DNA of 64,000 nt, taken from NCBI GenBank assembly GCA_026120035.1, contig JALRME010000009.1, forward strand, positions 1,054,001 through 1,118,000. Direction: 5' to 3'. This document shows positions 12,426-23,916 of the stretch, piece after piece. This DNA comes from Coleophoma eucalyptorum (Eukaryota; Ascomycota; Leotiomycetes; Helotiales; Dermateaceae). The notes beneath the pieces were generated by a model that did not search any database, was not told the DNA's origin, and worked only from the letters and a program-made list of their open reading frames with translations. The translations under genes were made by a program, and so were the position numbers. How positions within the stretch are numbered: the stretch's first letter is position 1; every line of letters begins with the position of its first letter.

Positions 12426-14285
12426 TCAAGGTTCTGCTACTTGAGAGACATCCTCCATCTTAATATCTCTCTCTGTTTTGACTTCCACTGAGTCTGTTTC
12501 AATCTTCCTCTTTTTAGCTTCTGGAGCTGCACCGTTCTCCTCCGTCGTTATAGCGGCAGTCTTGTCGTCGCTCTCAGCCTTCTTCTTCCTATATTTGCCT
12601 CTGGCCTCTACCTTCCCTTCCGCTGGCAAGACCTTGATTCCCGTGAACAGATATCCTTCGGCACCCCCACGACCAGTCATCTCAGGATGTGTCCGTCCAG
12701 GCAGGACTTGCCAATTCCTAACCCTGCTAGTCTGCACACTCGCACCAAGAACAAGTGTTGGATTTAACGGGAAGTCCTCGTCCCCTTGCCACTGCTCTTT
12801 CTCCCCGCTGCTCAATTCCTCAAAGCCGGTTGGTGGTGCTTGTATAAACGCTGTTCGCCTCGATGTGCTGTAGAGGTCGGCCAATGCGGTAAGTGGCTCG
12901 ATGGTTGGTGAGTAAATAGAGATAGGTGCGCCACCAGAAAGCAATGGAATTGCATGTCGAAGGATCGATACTGGGTCCATCGCTGAAACTATCACGAGAC
13001 CACTGAAGGAACCGTTACGAGTATTGTCAACTATGGATTTGGTGCGAGCCCAGCGACGATGTTTCCTGTAATATGTGCCTCGTTTACCTGATTTCATCGC
13101 GAGCAGCTCTTCGGGTGTGTGCGATAATGGTGGCGTTGAGTAAGTGGTGTCGAGCTCAGGTGATATGAGTTGGAGCCAAGATAAAGTATGCAAATGTGCT
13201 GTGAGAGGATGTGTAGGATTAGGGGTATCTACAGCGAAGTTGAAGTACTTCAGTAATGATAGATTGGGTTGAGCGTTGTTGTGCAGTAGTGTCAAGGTAT
13301 TTGACGTTGCCAGTGATGTTCGGATATCATCTGTAGAATGCGCAGAGGTCTGTAGAGCTTGTTCCTCTTTCTCTTGGTCCTCAGTCGGATAGAGTGACTT
13401 TGGGACATCTTGTGGTGGATATAGTATGCCCATTCTCTCAGCCATTGCGGCAACAAGGAGGCCTCCAGTCTCGTCCACCATCAACCACCTACCGCCTGTC
13501 TCTGAAGCCTCTGGATTCGGAGCAACAGAATAATGAACATTGGCCCAGCAGCCAACAAGCGCTAGCATCTCATCTCTCATCTCAAAGATTTTAGCAGCAT
13601 CCTTCTCTTCCATCATCCATTGAGTCATCATGGGTACATCCATAGGCAGGATTGTGAAACGCCTGAGATATTTCTTCGTCTTCAAAAGCTTGTACTTCGC
13701 GAGAGAGAAGGTGGTCTTTTGGTCGAGTGCCGTGTGAGATAACATGAGTTTCGCAATCAGATCCTTTCCAGCACCAGTTCCTTCCTGCTTCAGCGTCTCA
13801 ATCTCCTCCATGGTTAAGGTCTGCCGTGCAGAATCATCGATCGTTTCCCGATTCGAGCGCATTATAACCTCTCCATTCTCTCCCAACAATTCAAATTCCA
13901 CACCATCGCCACCAATTACAACCTTGTCGTCATTTACTGGATTTGCTGCAGCATTCTCCTCTGCGATTGTGTCGGCATGCAATTCAGAGGCTGGTACAAT
14001 CCTCAGTCCTGAATCTTTCTGTCCCGCCTCTTTGTCAAGAAGTTCGTAGGTTAGGTTGTATGGCCTTTCGAGGACCAAGTTGCTTGAGAATGTTCCATAT
14101 TTGCCCAAGGAGACAATACTACGTTAAGGTCAGCGACAGGGTTTGAGCAGAGAGAATTAAGATATGAAGCTTCTGCTCACTCAGGCTGTTGACACTCACG
14201 TATTTGGGACGATCTGAAGAACCTTAAGGGTATCTGAAGGAAGCCGTAAGACGACCCATTCATTCGGTTGTACTAGTGAATGCAT
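12426..14285 (-). CDS. trm6: tRNA (adenine-58-N1)-methyltransferase non-catalytic subunit TRM6 (Gcd10 family)
   Basis: Two exons on the minus strand, 14285-14200 and 14118-12426, with an 81-nt intron (14119-14199); 592 residues. The spliced N-terminus reads QPNEWVVLRLPSDTLKVLQI, then LGKYGTF, the typical beginning of Gcd10/TRM6. KYLRRFTILPMD and the C-terminal segments SAMDPVSILRHAIPLLSGGA and YSPTIEPLTALADLY match the degenerate methyltransferase fold. TRM6 pairs with the catalytic TRM61 to form the nuclear enzyme that makes m1A58 in tRNA, required for stability of initiator tRNA-Met. The C-terminus is a Lys/Glu-rich tail with EAKKRK. It is longer than yeast Gcd10 because of linkers in the middle. 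Convergent with arc18. Confidence 0.94.
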
Positions 14286-15062
14286 ATTTAACTCAAATCG
14301 GCGGTCATCGAGACATAGCAAAGAAGACTGAGGGCGTGTAGTTAAGATGCATTTCTTTTTTCAGCCTTGCGAAGAAATTGCAGCCTTATCGCAAAAGTGG
14401 CGCCTGTATTTTTAGGCCTATCGGCTGCTTATCGAGTATCGTATCTCGCAAGTTCTCTCGCACAGTAGCGAGGTCTGTACGTCACTGCTAATGCTGGTGG
14501 TTGGGACGACACGCAATCCACGAGGAGGAGGGTATTTAGGCAGTTATGCTTATTTCGCCTCGCAATTCGTGTTTGAGGGGCAAATTCAAGAGGACTCAGT
14601 TGACTTTATCTTGCACAGATCGCCAGAGTGTTTGAACTCTTGAATCCCTCCAGAACAAAGTTCAGAGGCGTTGGTTGTCTTCGCACCGCCACTATTTCGT
14701 GTGTCCGTGGCGCAGCCAGGCAACCCAGAGCTTCTGGATCCTACATCCAGCTCTCTCTCTCTGGCTTTATGCTCGTTACTTGTCAACTACCATACCAAGA
14801 CCAGATCACCCCTTAAGTGATTCAATATCCCTCAGATCTTGGCACGATTTCTGCTCCCAACTATCAAATTGCAATGCGCTCGAGTTGCTATAGCTAGAAC
14901 AGTCAACAATTCCCAAGCGCTTACGACGTCGTTCGAGTATCAGGTTTACAATTGGGATCTAGATAGGTGGTTGAGGACTGCGCAGAAAAGACTCTTGGAC
15001 TGCTGGATACTCTTGAGTTAACATAGGGTACTGCAACAATATCAAATTGGATCGGCGTCACG
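14286..15062. other. Divergent promoter region between trm6 and the MINDY gene
   Basis: About 780 bases shared by two genes transcribed away from each other. No coding features are visible. It likely contains both promoters and 5' UTRs. Confidence 0.6.
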
Positions 15063-17944
15063 ATGGTGTCCCGCAAACCGTTACCTTCGAACGCTCAGTC
15101 GCACCTTGGACCTGCAAGCCCCAATCTACCGTATCCCGTCACACCAACTCACGAGACTGCTCCTAGCTTTCAGATACAAGATGGAAAACACCAGCCACAT
15201 TCGACGAACGACTCGGGCCGTACAAGCCCGAACGTTTGGGGCAACGAAGAGTATCATGACGGTGCCGGATATGGGAGGATAGAGCACCCAACAAGTTCTG
15301 CAGCAATACCACAGTCTCTGCGACCAGGACCGCAAGGCTCTACCCCAATGGCGTCTCAAGAGAATTTGGCGCGAAAGGGAAGCAACAACCCATTTCTACA
15401 GAAACAGAATACAGCGCAAGGCAGATACGATGCAGGAGAAAATACCGCAAACCCTTGGGGAGAACCGGCGGCGAGTATACCTCCACCACCTCACGCTCCC
15501 CCACCTCCACCTATTCCAAGTGGTAAGTTTGAGCAACAAGATACTACAATTCTACTGTAGGTTTTCAAGTGATGCGGAAGTGCTGACAGTAGCTAGATAG
15601 CGCTGCAGACCGTACTTTAACTCACCAAGTCTCAGCACTCTCAATTGCTGACCAGAAGTCATTATACATAAATCATCAAGTCTCCTCGCTCACTCTTGTT
15701 GACCAAACCTCGAATCCGTGGCAGCCGGCAGCAGCGGAAAACCCACTGTCATTACAACCTCACCCCCAATTTCAGCGACAGGATTCAGGAAATCAAGCAT
15801 GGTCAACTGCAAAAGACAACCCACCACATTCAGAGCCTCCTGTTGTAACTGAGCCCCTCATTGTTGTTGATTCAGACGGAGATGAATCACCAGCTTGGGA
15901 TGAAGATTCTGAACCCGATGTGTTTGAGATGCCGGCAACACCTTTAAAAGAAACAGACACACATGAAGATCAGCATGCTTGGGATGGAGTTCAATCAAGC
16001 AAAAACCTGGGAGAAGAAGCTGCACATAAAGACTTGAATCCTGAGGATGCTGTACGTCAAGCAGACGGCTGGAATATAATTGAGCACGAACCTATTGCTC
16101 AAACCATACAACATAGTAGAGTCATTGACGCAGACGGGCGTGGGATTGAGACTCCTGAGCCAGAGGAACAAACCCCAGCACTGCCCGCACGTCCATCTGA
16201 AGATGTTGGTCCACCTCAACCACCAAGGCCTCATGTCGATACGTCAAGCGCAAGTGGTCCTGTTTCTCAACTCTCACCATCAGTGGTAAAGGCACAGAAA
16301 AAAGAGACCTATGACATCAAAAAGATCAGCTGGTTTGACATCACTTCGGAGACAAACCCGCGAATATCGCCTATTCTGGTACAAAATGCTAATGGACCCT
16401 GTCCATTACTAGCACTTGTTAACGCCTTGACACTTTCAACGCCCTCTCACGTTCAGACAGCTTTGATTGAGACACTTAGGTCTCGAGAGCAAGTCAGTCT
16501 AGGATTGCTTCTCGATGCAGTCTTTGACGAACTTATGTCTGGCAGACGAGGAGATGCAGCTCAAGAATTACCGGATGTTAGCGATCTGTATTCTTTTCTG
16601 ATCACCTTGCACACTGGGATGAATGTTAACCCCCGATTCTTACCACCTGCACCAACTAGAAAAGCCAATGACGTCCGAAATTCGATGTCTCACGTCCACC
16701 CATCTGAACGAGAAGATTCGCTTCCAGGGACTTTCGAAGAGACTAGGGAAATGAAACTTTATAGCACTTTCTCGGTACCATTGATACATGGCTGGTTGCC
16801 AGATAAAGATTCACCTGCCTATGCTGCTCTTAAAAGATCAGCAAATACGTACGAGGATGCTCAAAATCTCATGTTCAGAGAGGAAGAGCTAGAGGATAAG
16901 CTACAGAGAGAGGGGCTGAGTTTTGAGGAACAGGGAACCCTCGAAGATATTACGGCTATTAAAGGATTTTTGAATTCTTCAGCAACTCAATTGACGCAAC
17001 ACGGCCTAAACGCACTTGCAACATCGTTGCCACCGGCTGGTGTGGCTATTCTATTCAGAAATGATCATTTTTCAACCTTATATCGGAATCCGGAAAGTTT
17101 GCAGCTCATGCAGCTTGTAACCGATATGGGTTATGCTGGTCATCAAGAGGTGGTATGGGAAAGCTTGATAGACGTGAATGGAGAGAATGCCGAGTTCTTC
17201 TCTGGCGACTTCCGTCTAGTTGGTGGTGCAGATTCAACACCAACACAAGCACAAGCTCGAGAAGGTGCAGGATGGGATGCAGGACCATCTCGATCACAAG
17301 GGCATCAAAGCCAAGCTTCAACAGGATCCGCATACCGCGACCCTGTACCTCCGACTCCATCGACTCCTAACATGGCCCAGGAAGATGCAGACATGGCGCT
17401 TGCATTGCAGCTACAGGAGGAAGAGGAGGAGCGCCATCGTGCCGAGATTGCTCGTCGGAAGAGGGAAACTCAACTTTCACAACAGTTCATCGAGCAGCAA
17501 GGTTCACCATCCAATCAAATACCGGTATCTCATCGTGGGGGTGGCCGAGGAACACAGTCTCGGACTAGCACAAGTAGGAGTAGTGCCCAAGAAGGACGCC
17601 CTGCAATACCACCGAGAAGACAGAACGCAGGCGGACGGCCTATGGATCCCGAAGCAGGCGTTGACCAGCCTCCACCAAGTTATGATGTTGCTGCTACCAC
17701 TCCAGCATACAATCCTCCACCTGACCATCCTGCTCATCCAAGTGCAGATCCCACTGGAAGACGATCAAGTTCGTATAGCGCCAACTCAGCTGTGAATCGG
17801 CCTAATCAACCTTCACGGGTTCCTACAAACGGTCGCGGAAGAGGCACTTTGATCGAGCAGATTCCTGGAAGGAGACCAAGCGGGCCTGTTCCTCCTCAGC
17901 ATGTTTATCCCGATGGTAGAGACAGAGATTGTATTGTGATGTAA
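15063..17944 (+). CDS. MINDY-family deubiquitinase (Lys48-chain specific type) with CaaX box
   Basis: Two exons, 15063-15522 and 15597-17944, with a 74-nt intron; 935 residues. The acceptor at 15595-15596 is the only one that enters the long downstream frame. The N-terminal ~320 residues are Pro/Ser-rich and disordered. The MINDY (DUF544) domain starts at KKISWFDIT. The catalytic cysteine lies in NGPCPLLALVNAL (Cys422) and the catalytic histidine in RNDHFSTLYRNP (about His644). Near 746-770 the motif EDADMALALQLQEEEEE is a ubiquitin-interacting helix. The protein ends RDRDCIVM, a C-a-a-X prenylation signal with Met at the last position, favouring farnesylation and membrane tethering. Family members trim Lys48-linked polyubiquitin. 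Homologous to yeast Miy1. Confidence 0.95.
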
Positions 17945-18316
17945 TTATGATAGGATGATGGAAGACACTATAGATGATTACTTTGGCGTTTAGGTTTCCT
18001 TGGTATGCGAATGGATATGTGATTGGGATGGGTTTTCTGAGGTTTTGGTAGCGAATGGATAGCGAGGCTCAGCTTGTAATTGTAGCATTCAATAGTCCAA
18101 AGTTGCCAAGGATTTTTTGGCCCTTAAATTCAAGTCATATACTTTTACTAAATTGTGTATATGTTCGACTTTGACCTTGGGACCCTTCGATTCCCTCCGC
18201 CTTTCCTCGCTTACAAGGGAAGGAGGAAAAAATCCTCTAGAAAAACTTGTACCCCTCCAAATGTCCCGTGTATAATGTAAAACAAGACATTTGAAATTCA
18301 ACAAATAACCCGCATT
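17945..18316. other. Intergenic region between MINDY gene and tRNA
   Basis: 3' UTR of the deubiquitinase gene followed by the 5' flank of the tRNA. No other feature is seen. Confidence 0.5.
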
Positions 18317-18426
18317 GCCCGGGTAGCTCAATCGGTAGAGCGTGTGGCTCTTATACAATCTGCCTTTGGAAACAAACAGGTCATGAGATCACCTCAAGGT
18401 CGCGAGTTCGAGCCTCGCCTCGGGCT
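18317..18426 (+). tRNA. tRNA-Lys(CUU), intron-containing
   Basis: The acceptor stem GCCCGGG (18317-18323) pairs with CTCGGGC (18419-18425) with one G-T wobble. The D arm is GCTC-AATCGGTA-GAGC (18326-18341) and the T arm GCGAG-TTCGAGC-CTCGC (18402-18418). The anticodon CTT is at 18350-18352, followed by A37 and an intron of about 37 nt (18354-18390) at the canonical 37/38 site. The anticodon stem TGTGG/CCTCA has one T-T mismatch in the middle. Internal A and B boxes are intact. The CCA end is not encoded, as usual for eukaryotes. Confidence 0.92.
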
Positions 18427-18469
18427 CAATCCCCGTGGTTCTGAATTATCCAAGTTCAGAGACCCTTTC

Positions 18470-18475
18470 TTTTTT
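18470..18475 (+). terminator. RNA polymerase III T-run terminator
   Basis: A run of six T residues lies 44 nt downstream of the tRNA end, within a longer T-rich stretch. It is the first run of four or more T after the gene and therefore the probable pol III stop. Confidence 0.6.
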
Positions 18476-19991
18476 GCCTTTTATTCTTTTCGACCTTTTG
18501 TAGATTTTCTATGCTTCAAGTAACCTCATTAAACTCATATGGTTTTGTTTTTTCTTTTTGGCATAATCTGTGTTTGTAGGAACCGTTAAGAAGGCAGTAG
18601 AGTGCGGATTGTTCAGGCCTGCGTTTTGCTTGGATCGGTTAGCCCTGGCTTTTGACAGAGTTTTTTTTCTGGTCTCGCGAGGCTTTTTTTGGGGGGGATT
18701 GGAAATCAAGCGACGGACCTGTCGGGGTGGGGACTTTACAAAGCATTGCTAAGATGTGATCTTTGACGCTCAACGGGAATTTCAAATGCCGTGGTGGGCC
18801 TGTAAGCAAGCAACTGGCTGTAGTTTATGTATCCGCAGTTGATAATGGTGGTTGTTAAGCGCCAATGCTTACAGTGTTTATACTTTGGTTATTATAAATA
18901 GGGAATGGCTGCTGGGTCAGTGTATCTGCAATAATAGTAGATATAGTTATATCTTGCAACATAATTGAGATCAGATGCCAGCTAGTACTCTTGTTTGTTA
19001 GGACTAGAACTTGGTCTAGATGAGATCAAGAAATTAAGATATTTGCACTAATCTCGCTATTTGGATATGTAAGACTACAGTATATAAGAACCAAGTCGAG
19101 CAGTTCTGTCGATTGTAGTCAGGTGCTTAGACTGATATCCACCCTACTGATTATAAAGAGGTTTTTATATATGGTACATGTTTTGTTGGAACCAAAATGG
19201 TCATGTGAATACGCGATAAGCACTCACTTGTAAATTGGTTATTCAGGCCGTCTTCACTTTTTTTTCTACATATTCGATATACTGTTAAGGTTACCACTAT
19301 TGATCCCACATGTTCTTATTTGCAACGTGTTTTAATTAGCATATTAGAAGCAAGGCGGTATACATAAGTTTCTTGCTAAGCGTATCCTGGCATAGTTTGG
19401 TACAGTGTGGTTCTGGTACGATTATAGCCTAACTTTAATTAAAACCTAGATCTTCTGTTGTGAAAAGCGGTTCTGGAGATCAATAGAGATTGGATTGAAG
19501 GTATCAATGGCATTGTAAAATGAAGGTAAAAGACTTCCTGGAAGGTCTATTTATATGTAGGTCTCTGTCGCGCGATCACATGACCCATTATTTCAACATC
19601 TTCCCTAATCTTATCTTTACTACAAATATATTGTAGGCAATAGTAGACACTTATCAATTTCATGATATAGAAGTAATATATGCTATCAGGCCTACATGAT
19701 TAGCACCCTATGAATAGGATATCTTTGATACTCGTCCTCGCGCTGCTCGCTAAGCTATGGCTCTCGCAGTGTCGTAGTTAAGTACTACTTGCCCTGTGCG
19801 ACGAACATTGACATATCACAGGCGTAAATAAACTTCTTCTGCATTGTTATCGGTCTCCTTCATTTGATTCTTCAGGGTTTATAATGCTTGTATCACCAAA
19901 ACCAGCGTGACGTACGCATCCGTTTCTATATCCGCATCCGTCGGCCCGAACCAGCTTTGAGTGGCAATTGCAGTGATAGACCCGCAATGCA

Positions 19992-20137
19992 AAATCCTTC
20001 GTGAACTACGACGTGCAACAGAACTGACTGGATTCTTGGTAATAATCGCCATTGTGTGTGTGGTCTCATTACTCGAACATATCAGGGAATCCCATTTACG
20101 TGTGAAATCCTTCGCAAAAGTACGACGTGCAACAGAA
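19992..20137. repeat. Degenerate direct repeat, two copies about 114 bp apart
   Basis: The block aaatccttcg followed 5-6 bases later by tacgacgtgcaacagaa occurs at 19992-20023 and again at 20105-20137. A related inverted copy (15 of 17 bases) of the second block occurs at 63759-63775. This suggests remnants of a dispersed element, but the copies are short. Confidence 0.55.
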
Positions 20138-20321
20138 TCCAATAATCTGGTAGGCGTCCTTATTAAGTGGAATTCGTGGTTGAGTAAGGTAGCCATACCA
20201 TTAGAGCCATTGGAGCACGAGTCGCTCCCCTGTGACTTGAGTCTGGACTGGCAAGGACTTAATAACATATCTCCGACAGACCCTTGGCCGACCTAATTTT
20301 TTAAAGATACTAAAAGGGGGT

Positions 20322-21909
20322 TCACTCAGCGAGGTAATCCTCTACTTCCACCCCAATACTTCGCGCAATTGCTCTGACAAAATCCCAACCAACTGCAACT
20401 CGCCATTTACTTCCACCATCCAAAGTGTCTGCCGAATTTACGCCGCCCTGTTTGACTAATAACCGTAAACTTGCTAAAGTTGCAATGGCAGACTGGATGT
20501 CTGCGTCTCCAGCTAGGCCTAATGGTCGGTTTCTCCTCCAGCCTCCTACTCGTGCCCTGTCGTCAGCATCCTGCTTGATTGTCTGAAAGATCGCAAGCAT
20601 TCTTTCCAGAACAAAGGCTTGTGGACCTAGCAATTTGCGCGAAATTTTTCGACTTTTTGCAACCCCATTATGATCTCTTGAAAGTGCCGTTCCTCCTCCC
20701 TTCTTGCGTCTCCTGGAGACTGCGCCTTTCATAAAGTGGATGTGATCAGTGAAAGGCCTATTGAAGGAAGAAAGATAAGATGCGACCAGGATAAGGCGCG
20801 AGAAGTAAGGTAATTGCGTTCCAACACCCTGCTGCTTATGGACCAAATCTGTGTCTGTTCTGGGTACAATGCTAGGGACAAGAATTCTTTCGTCTTGGAA
20901 GAGTGATCTTTTGAACACAAGTACTCGACCAAAATCCTTTGGACCATACGTCCCATCAAGAATCGGAGCCACAAAAGAAGGCCATAATCGTAGACATATG
21001 GCGCGAAAAGACAAGATATCACGTCCGGCATGCTTCGAGAGTGAATCCCAAACGGCAGAACAGAACCGGTTCCAAAAAGCCTTTGTATCCTCCTGTCCGG
21101 TTGGAAGTTCGGGAGTTGGACTCGTGTTGGATACTATCTGTACCACTTCGGACTTATTGTATATTGGGAAATGGACATATGGCACCCCGTGCAGATGTAA
21201 AAAGTGAGGTCGAGGCAATGTTACAATGAATACCGCCGTCAGATGAGGTATCTAATACATCGTTAGTATATACTCATTTACAAGCAAATGCTGAAGGCGA
21301 ACCAATTCACCAAGTCTTGCGAGAGCAGGCAGTAATGTTGGCGGCGCTTCTCTTTGCCGGTCGATACCATCAAAGACCAGTACAAAGTTCTTCTCCTGAG
21401 CCATCTGGGGATTAGGGAAATACCACCATTCCATCAACTTTCGCAGCTCCACTACTAATTGGGTTATGTTCTCGCACCGACGGATATTGCCAGTATACCC
21501 TACGGCATTTGCAACGGATCCAATAACCTGTTCCAGCAAATGTCGCCCAGTGATACACTCCCGGCTGTCTATGATCGCATACGAAAGTGCAGCTTGAGAA
21601 GCACCACTACTGCTTGCGCCATTTTGCACCGAACTGACTTCGCATAATCCTTCAAGAAGAGCTTTTGTGACGGCCGTTTTCCCTGTTGCTTCGAGGCCAT
21701 GCAATACAAGAGCTCTAGAAGAAGCCGATCGTAGCTGTTAAATGGGGTCAGTACGAAGACAGGATATAATGGCGACGTTTGCTACAGCTTCGGGGAATAC
21801 TCACTGACAATAGCGTGGCTAAATGCCTGATCTGGATGGATCTACATGGAAATTGAGACGCAACATTGGCCAGCAATACTTCGTTGGGCAGAGAAAACAA
21901 CGATGCCAT
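20322..21909 (-). CDS. orc5: Origin recognition complex subunit 5
   Basis: Three exons on the minus strand: 21909-21805, 21734-21303 and 21251-20322, with introns of 70 and 51 nt; 488 residues. The N-terminus FPCRSIQIRHLATLLS leads into RALVLHGLEATGKTAV, whose Walker A loop GLEATGKT sits at 48-55. Walker B is NFVLVFDGID at about 151-160. After the second intron IPHLTAVFIVTLPRPHFLH carries the sensor-1-like strand, and the C-terminal part contains the ORC5 winged-helix region ending WDFVRAIARSIGVEVEDYL. ORC5 is an AAA+ subunit of the six-protein complex that marks replication origins and loads MCM helicase. Length matches the family. The second intron starts with the weak donor GTTCGC but has a perfect branch site (tactaac). 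Confidence 0.94.
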
Positions 21910-22407
21910 GCTGAACAGCTCGACAATGGCTGGAGCTTGACATTCGCGATAAACGATGGAAAGACGCGACTGAGGAATTAAGCGCGATAAAAATGGACGG
22001 CGCTTAGGAAAGCCAATTGTAATTTCCCCTGACACAACCCTGTAGATAGTATTATTTAAGACTAGCGCGATAGAATGCCCCAGTCATAGTTACTCTCATC
22101 GGGTGGGACTGTGATTTTGCTGACTTCACCTCCCCTTCCTCCTCATGATCTTCATCTTGAGTCGTGTGAATAAAACCCCTATGAGCGTTCTTCTCTCAAT
22201 CCCGCGATGAGAAACCCTCCACTCTTCCGTCGCTGTCATTATCATTCATCCTTCAATCCTTAAGCACGTGCTGCTGCTTGGCCTTACCGCAATTCGTCCA
22301 CTCTTGTCAACCTGATTGATCTGAGATCCGATCGCGATTCTGCATGGGTTTTTGTGGATACAGTTTCGAGCAGTCCGCACAGTTCTATCAACATCAAAAA
22401 TTGAAAG
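21910..22407. other. Divergent promoter region between orc5 and a Zn2Cys6 gene
   Basis: 498 bases between two genes transcribed outward, with pyrimidine-rich stretches (e.g. cctccccttcctcctc near 22129) typical of fungal promoters. An in-frame methionine upstream of the chosen ORC5 start exists at 22035, but family N-termini fit the start at 21909. Confidence 0.5.
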
Positions 22408-23675
22408 ATGAAGCCAGATTTCATCACAAAACGACCTCACAAGAAGTCAAGAGCTGGATGTCAGACGTGTAAGTCAAGGAAAATAAAGGTACGGATAATA
22501 GAAATTTTAATTCTCATTCAGGCCCCAGCTAACGTGATACTCTGAAGTGTGATGAAGTCCACCCCAAGTGCTCGTTTTGCGACTTCAGGGGGTTGGATTG
22601 TGTATACACACCACGTCCACCAAAACCAGCCACATCATCTTCCAATGATGAGTCTCATGCCGTCGTCAAAAGAAGTGGCTCAACTTCATCCTGTAGTGAT
22701 GATGGCGTCGAGAATATTCGGACCTTGATTCCGGTAGCCCAGAGTTCTGCAGGCAATTTAACAACCTTTGATTTGCAAGTGATGCATCATTATTGCTTGT
22801 TCACCTGGAACTCCCTCTCAGTTGGAGATATTCCGGAAACGAATGGTGTCCTGCGGGTCCGTATACCCCAACTAGCCTTCGAAAACGAGTTTTTGATGAA
22901 CGCTATCCTTGGTACGGCTTCGCTACATATGCAGACTCTGGTGCCAGATGCCTCACAAATTCGCTTGCAGACTGATATCTATCGCGACAAAGCATTCCGG
23001 GGTTTCCGACAAATTCTGGACCACATCACACCAGAAAACTATGAAGCTGCCTTAATCATGTCATTAATGCTTGTCATACTTGTCTCTAAAGATTACAATA
23101 CTCCGGAGGATGACCTGTATGTCAATCATTGGTTTACTCTCTACCGAGGACTAGGTGCAATAATCATGCTAAGAGGAGGCATTTCTGGAATCACAGGCAG
23201 CAGTATTAGCCCGATTTTCAGACGCAACATTACAGAGTTATCCACTACACCTATGGTGCCACAATTGTTACTACAGATGCTAGCCTCCATTGATCCTCTA
23301 GATCCAGAATACATATACCTGGAGACGTATTGCATGACGTTGGATAGTCTCGGTATGCTATTTGCCAGTCTTCAATCCGATGGTCTCGGACCGGCATTGA
23401 CTATACGGGTGATCACATGGCCTTCATATCTCAAAGAAACTTTCGCGGCAGCAACAAAGGAAATGTGGCCACGGGCTTTGGTAATTACAGCCTGGTATCT
23501 TTCCTTCTTGAAGTTGGTGAGTGAAGTATGGTGGGTAGACGGCGTCCCAGAACGGGACCTCAGGGTTATCCTAAGGATCTTGCCAGCAAAGTGGCTGTCG
23601 TTGGTTCGGCTTCCAGCCCATGCCTTAAGAAGTGATGATCGTGCCGAGATCGCGAAGATGATGCTCAACTGTTGA
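22408..23675 (+). CDS. Zn2Cys6 transcription factor, short type
   Basis: Two exons, 22408-22488 and 22548-23675, with a 59-nt intron that interrupts the zinc cluster; 402 residues. The cluster has Cys18, 21, 28, 35, 38 and 45 (C-x2-C-x6-C-x6-C-x2-C-x6-C), preceded by the basic KRPHKKSRAG arm that is common in regulators of the sterol-uptake (Upc2-like) and related groups. The remainder is helical, with IPQLAFENEFLMNAILGTASLH and LVNHWFTLYRGLGAIIMLRG-like stretches, as in the Fungal_trans_2 family (PF11951). It is complete at about 400 residues, usual for that subgroup. The target pathway is not evident from neighbours. Confidence 0.92.
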
Positions 23676-23916
23676 GCTTACGGCAATTGAGGTTATCACA
23701 ACACGGTCAGATTTCTCAGCTTAAAGCATACCCAAACAAGAGGAACGGCACCCATTTATAATCATTTATCAAACTGAACAAAGGCTACAACACAGCCCGA
23801 GTCTTCACAACAAAACACAAATTTCATCCATTCACGATCGCATCGCATCACCCGGATCGGATCCAGTCCCCCAGAAACCCACAATGTCGTATATCATACC
23901 ATAGGCCGGTGATATT

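Larger units (their letters stand above)
18427..20321. other. AT-rich intergenic region with a short duplicated segment
   Basis: 1.9 kb without a supportable gene. Open frames of about 110-130 codons at 19879-20296 overlap each other on both strands and appear to be chance frames over a duplicated sequence. That duplication is listed separately. Confidence 0.55.

Noticed and set aside
12478..12873. 131-codon plus-strand frame
   Set aside because: Antisense to the well-supported TRM6 exon.
19879..20296. Overlapping frames of 129 and 111 codons on opposite strands
   Set aside because: They run over a duplicated non-coding segment and carry no family resemblance.
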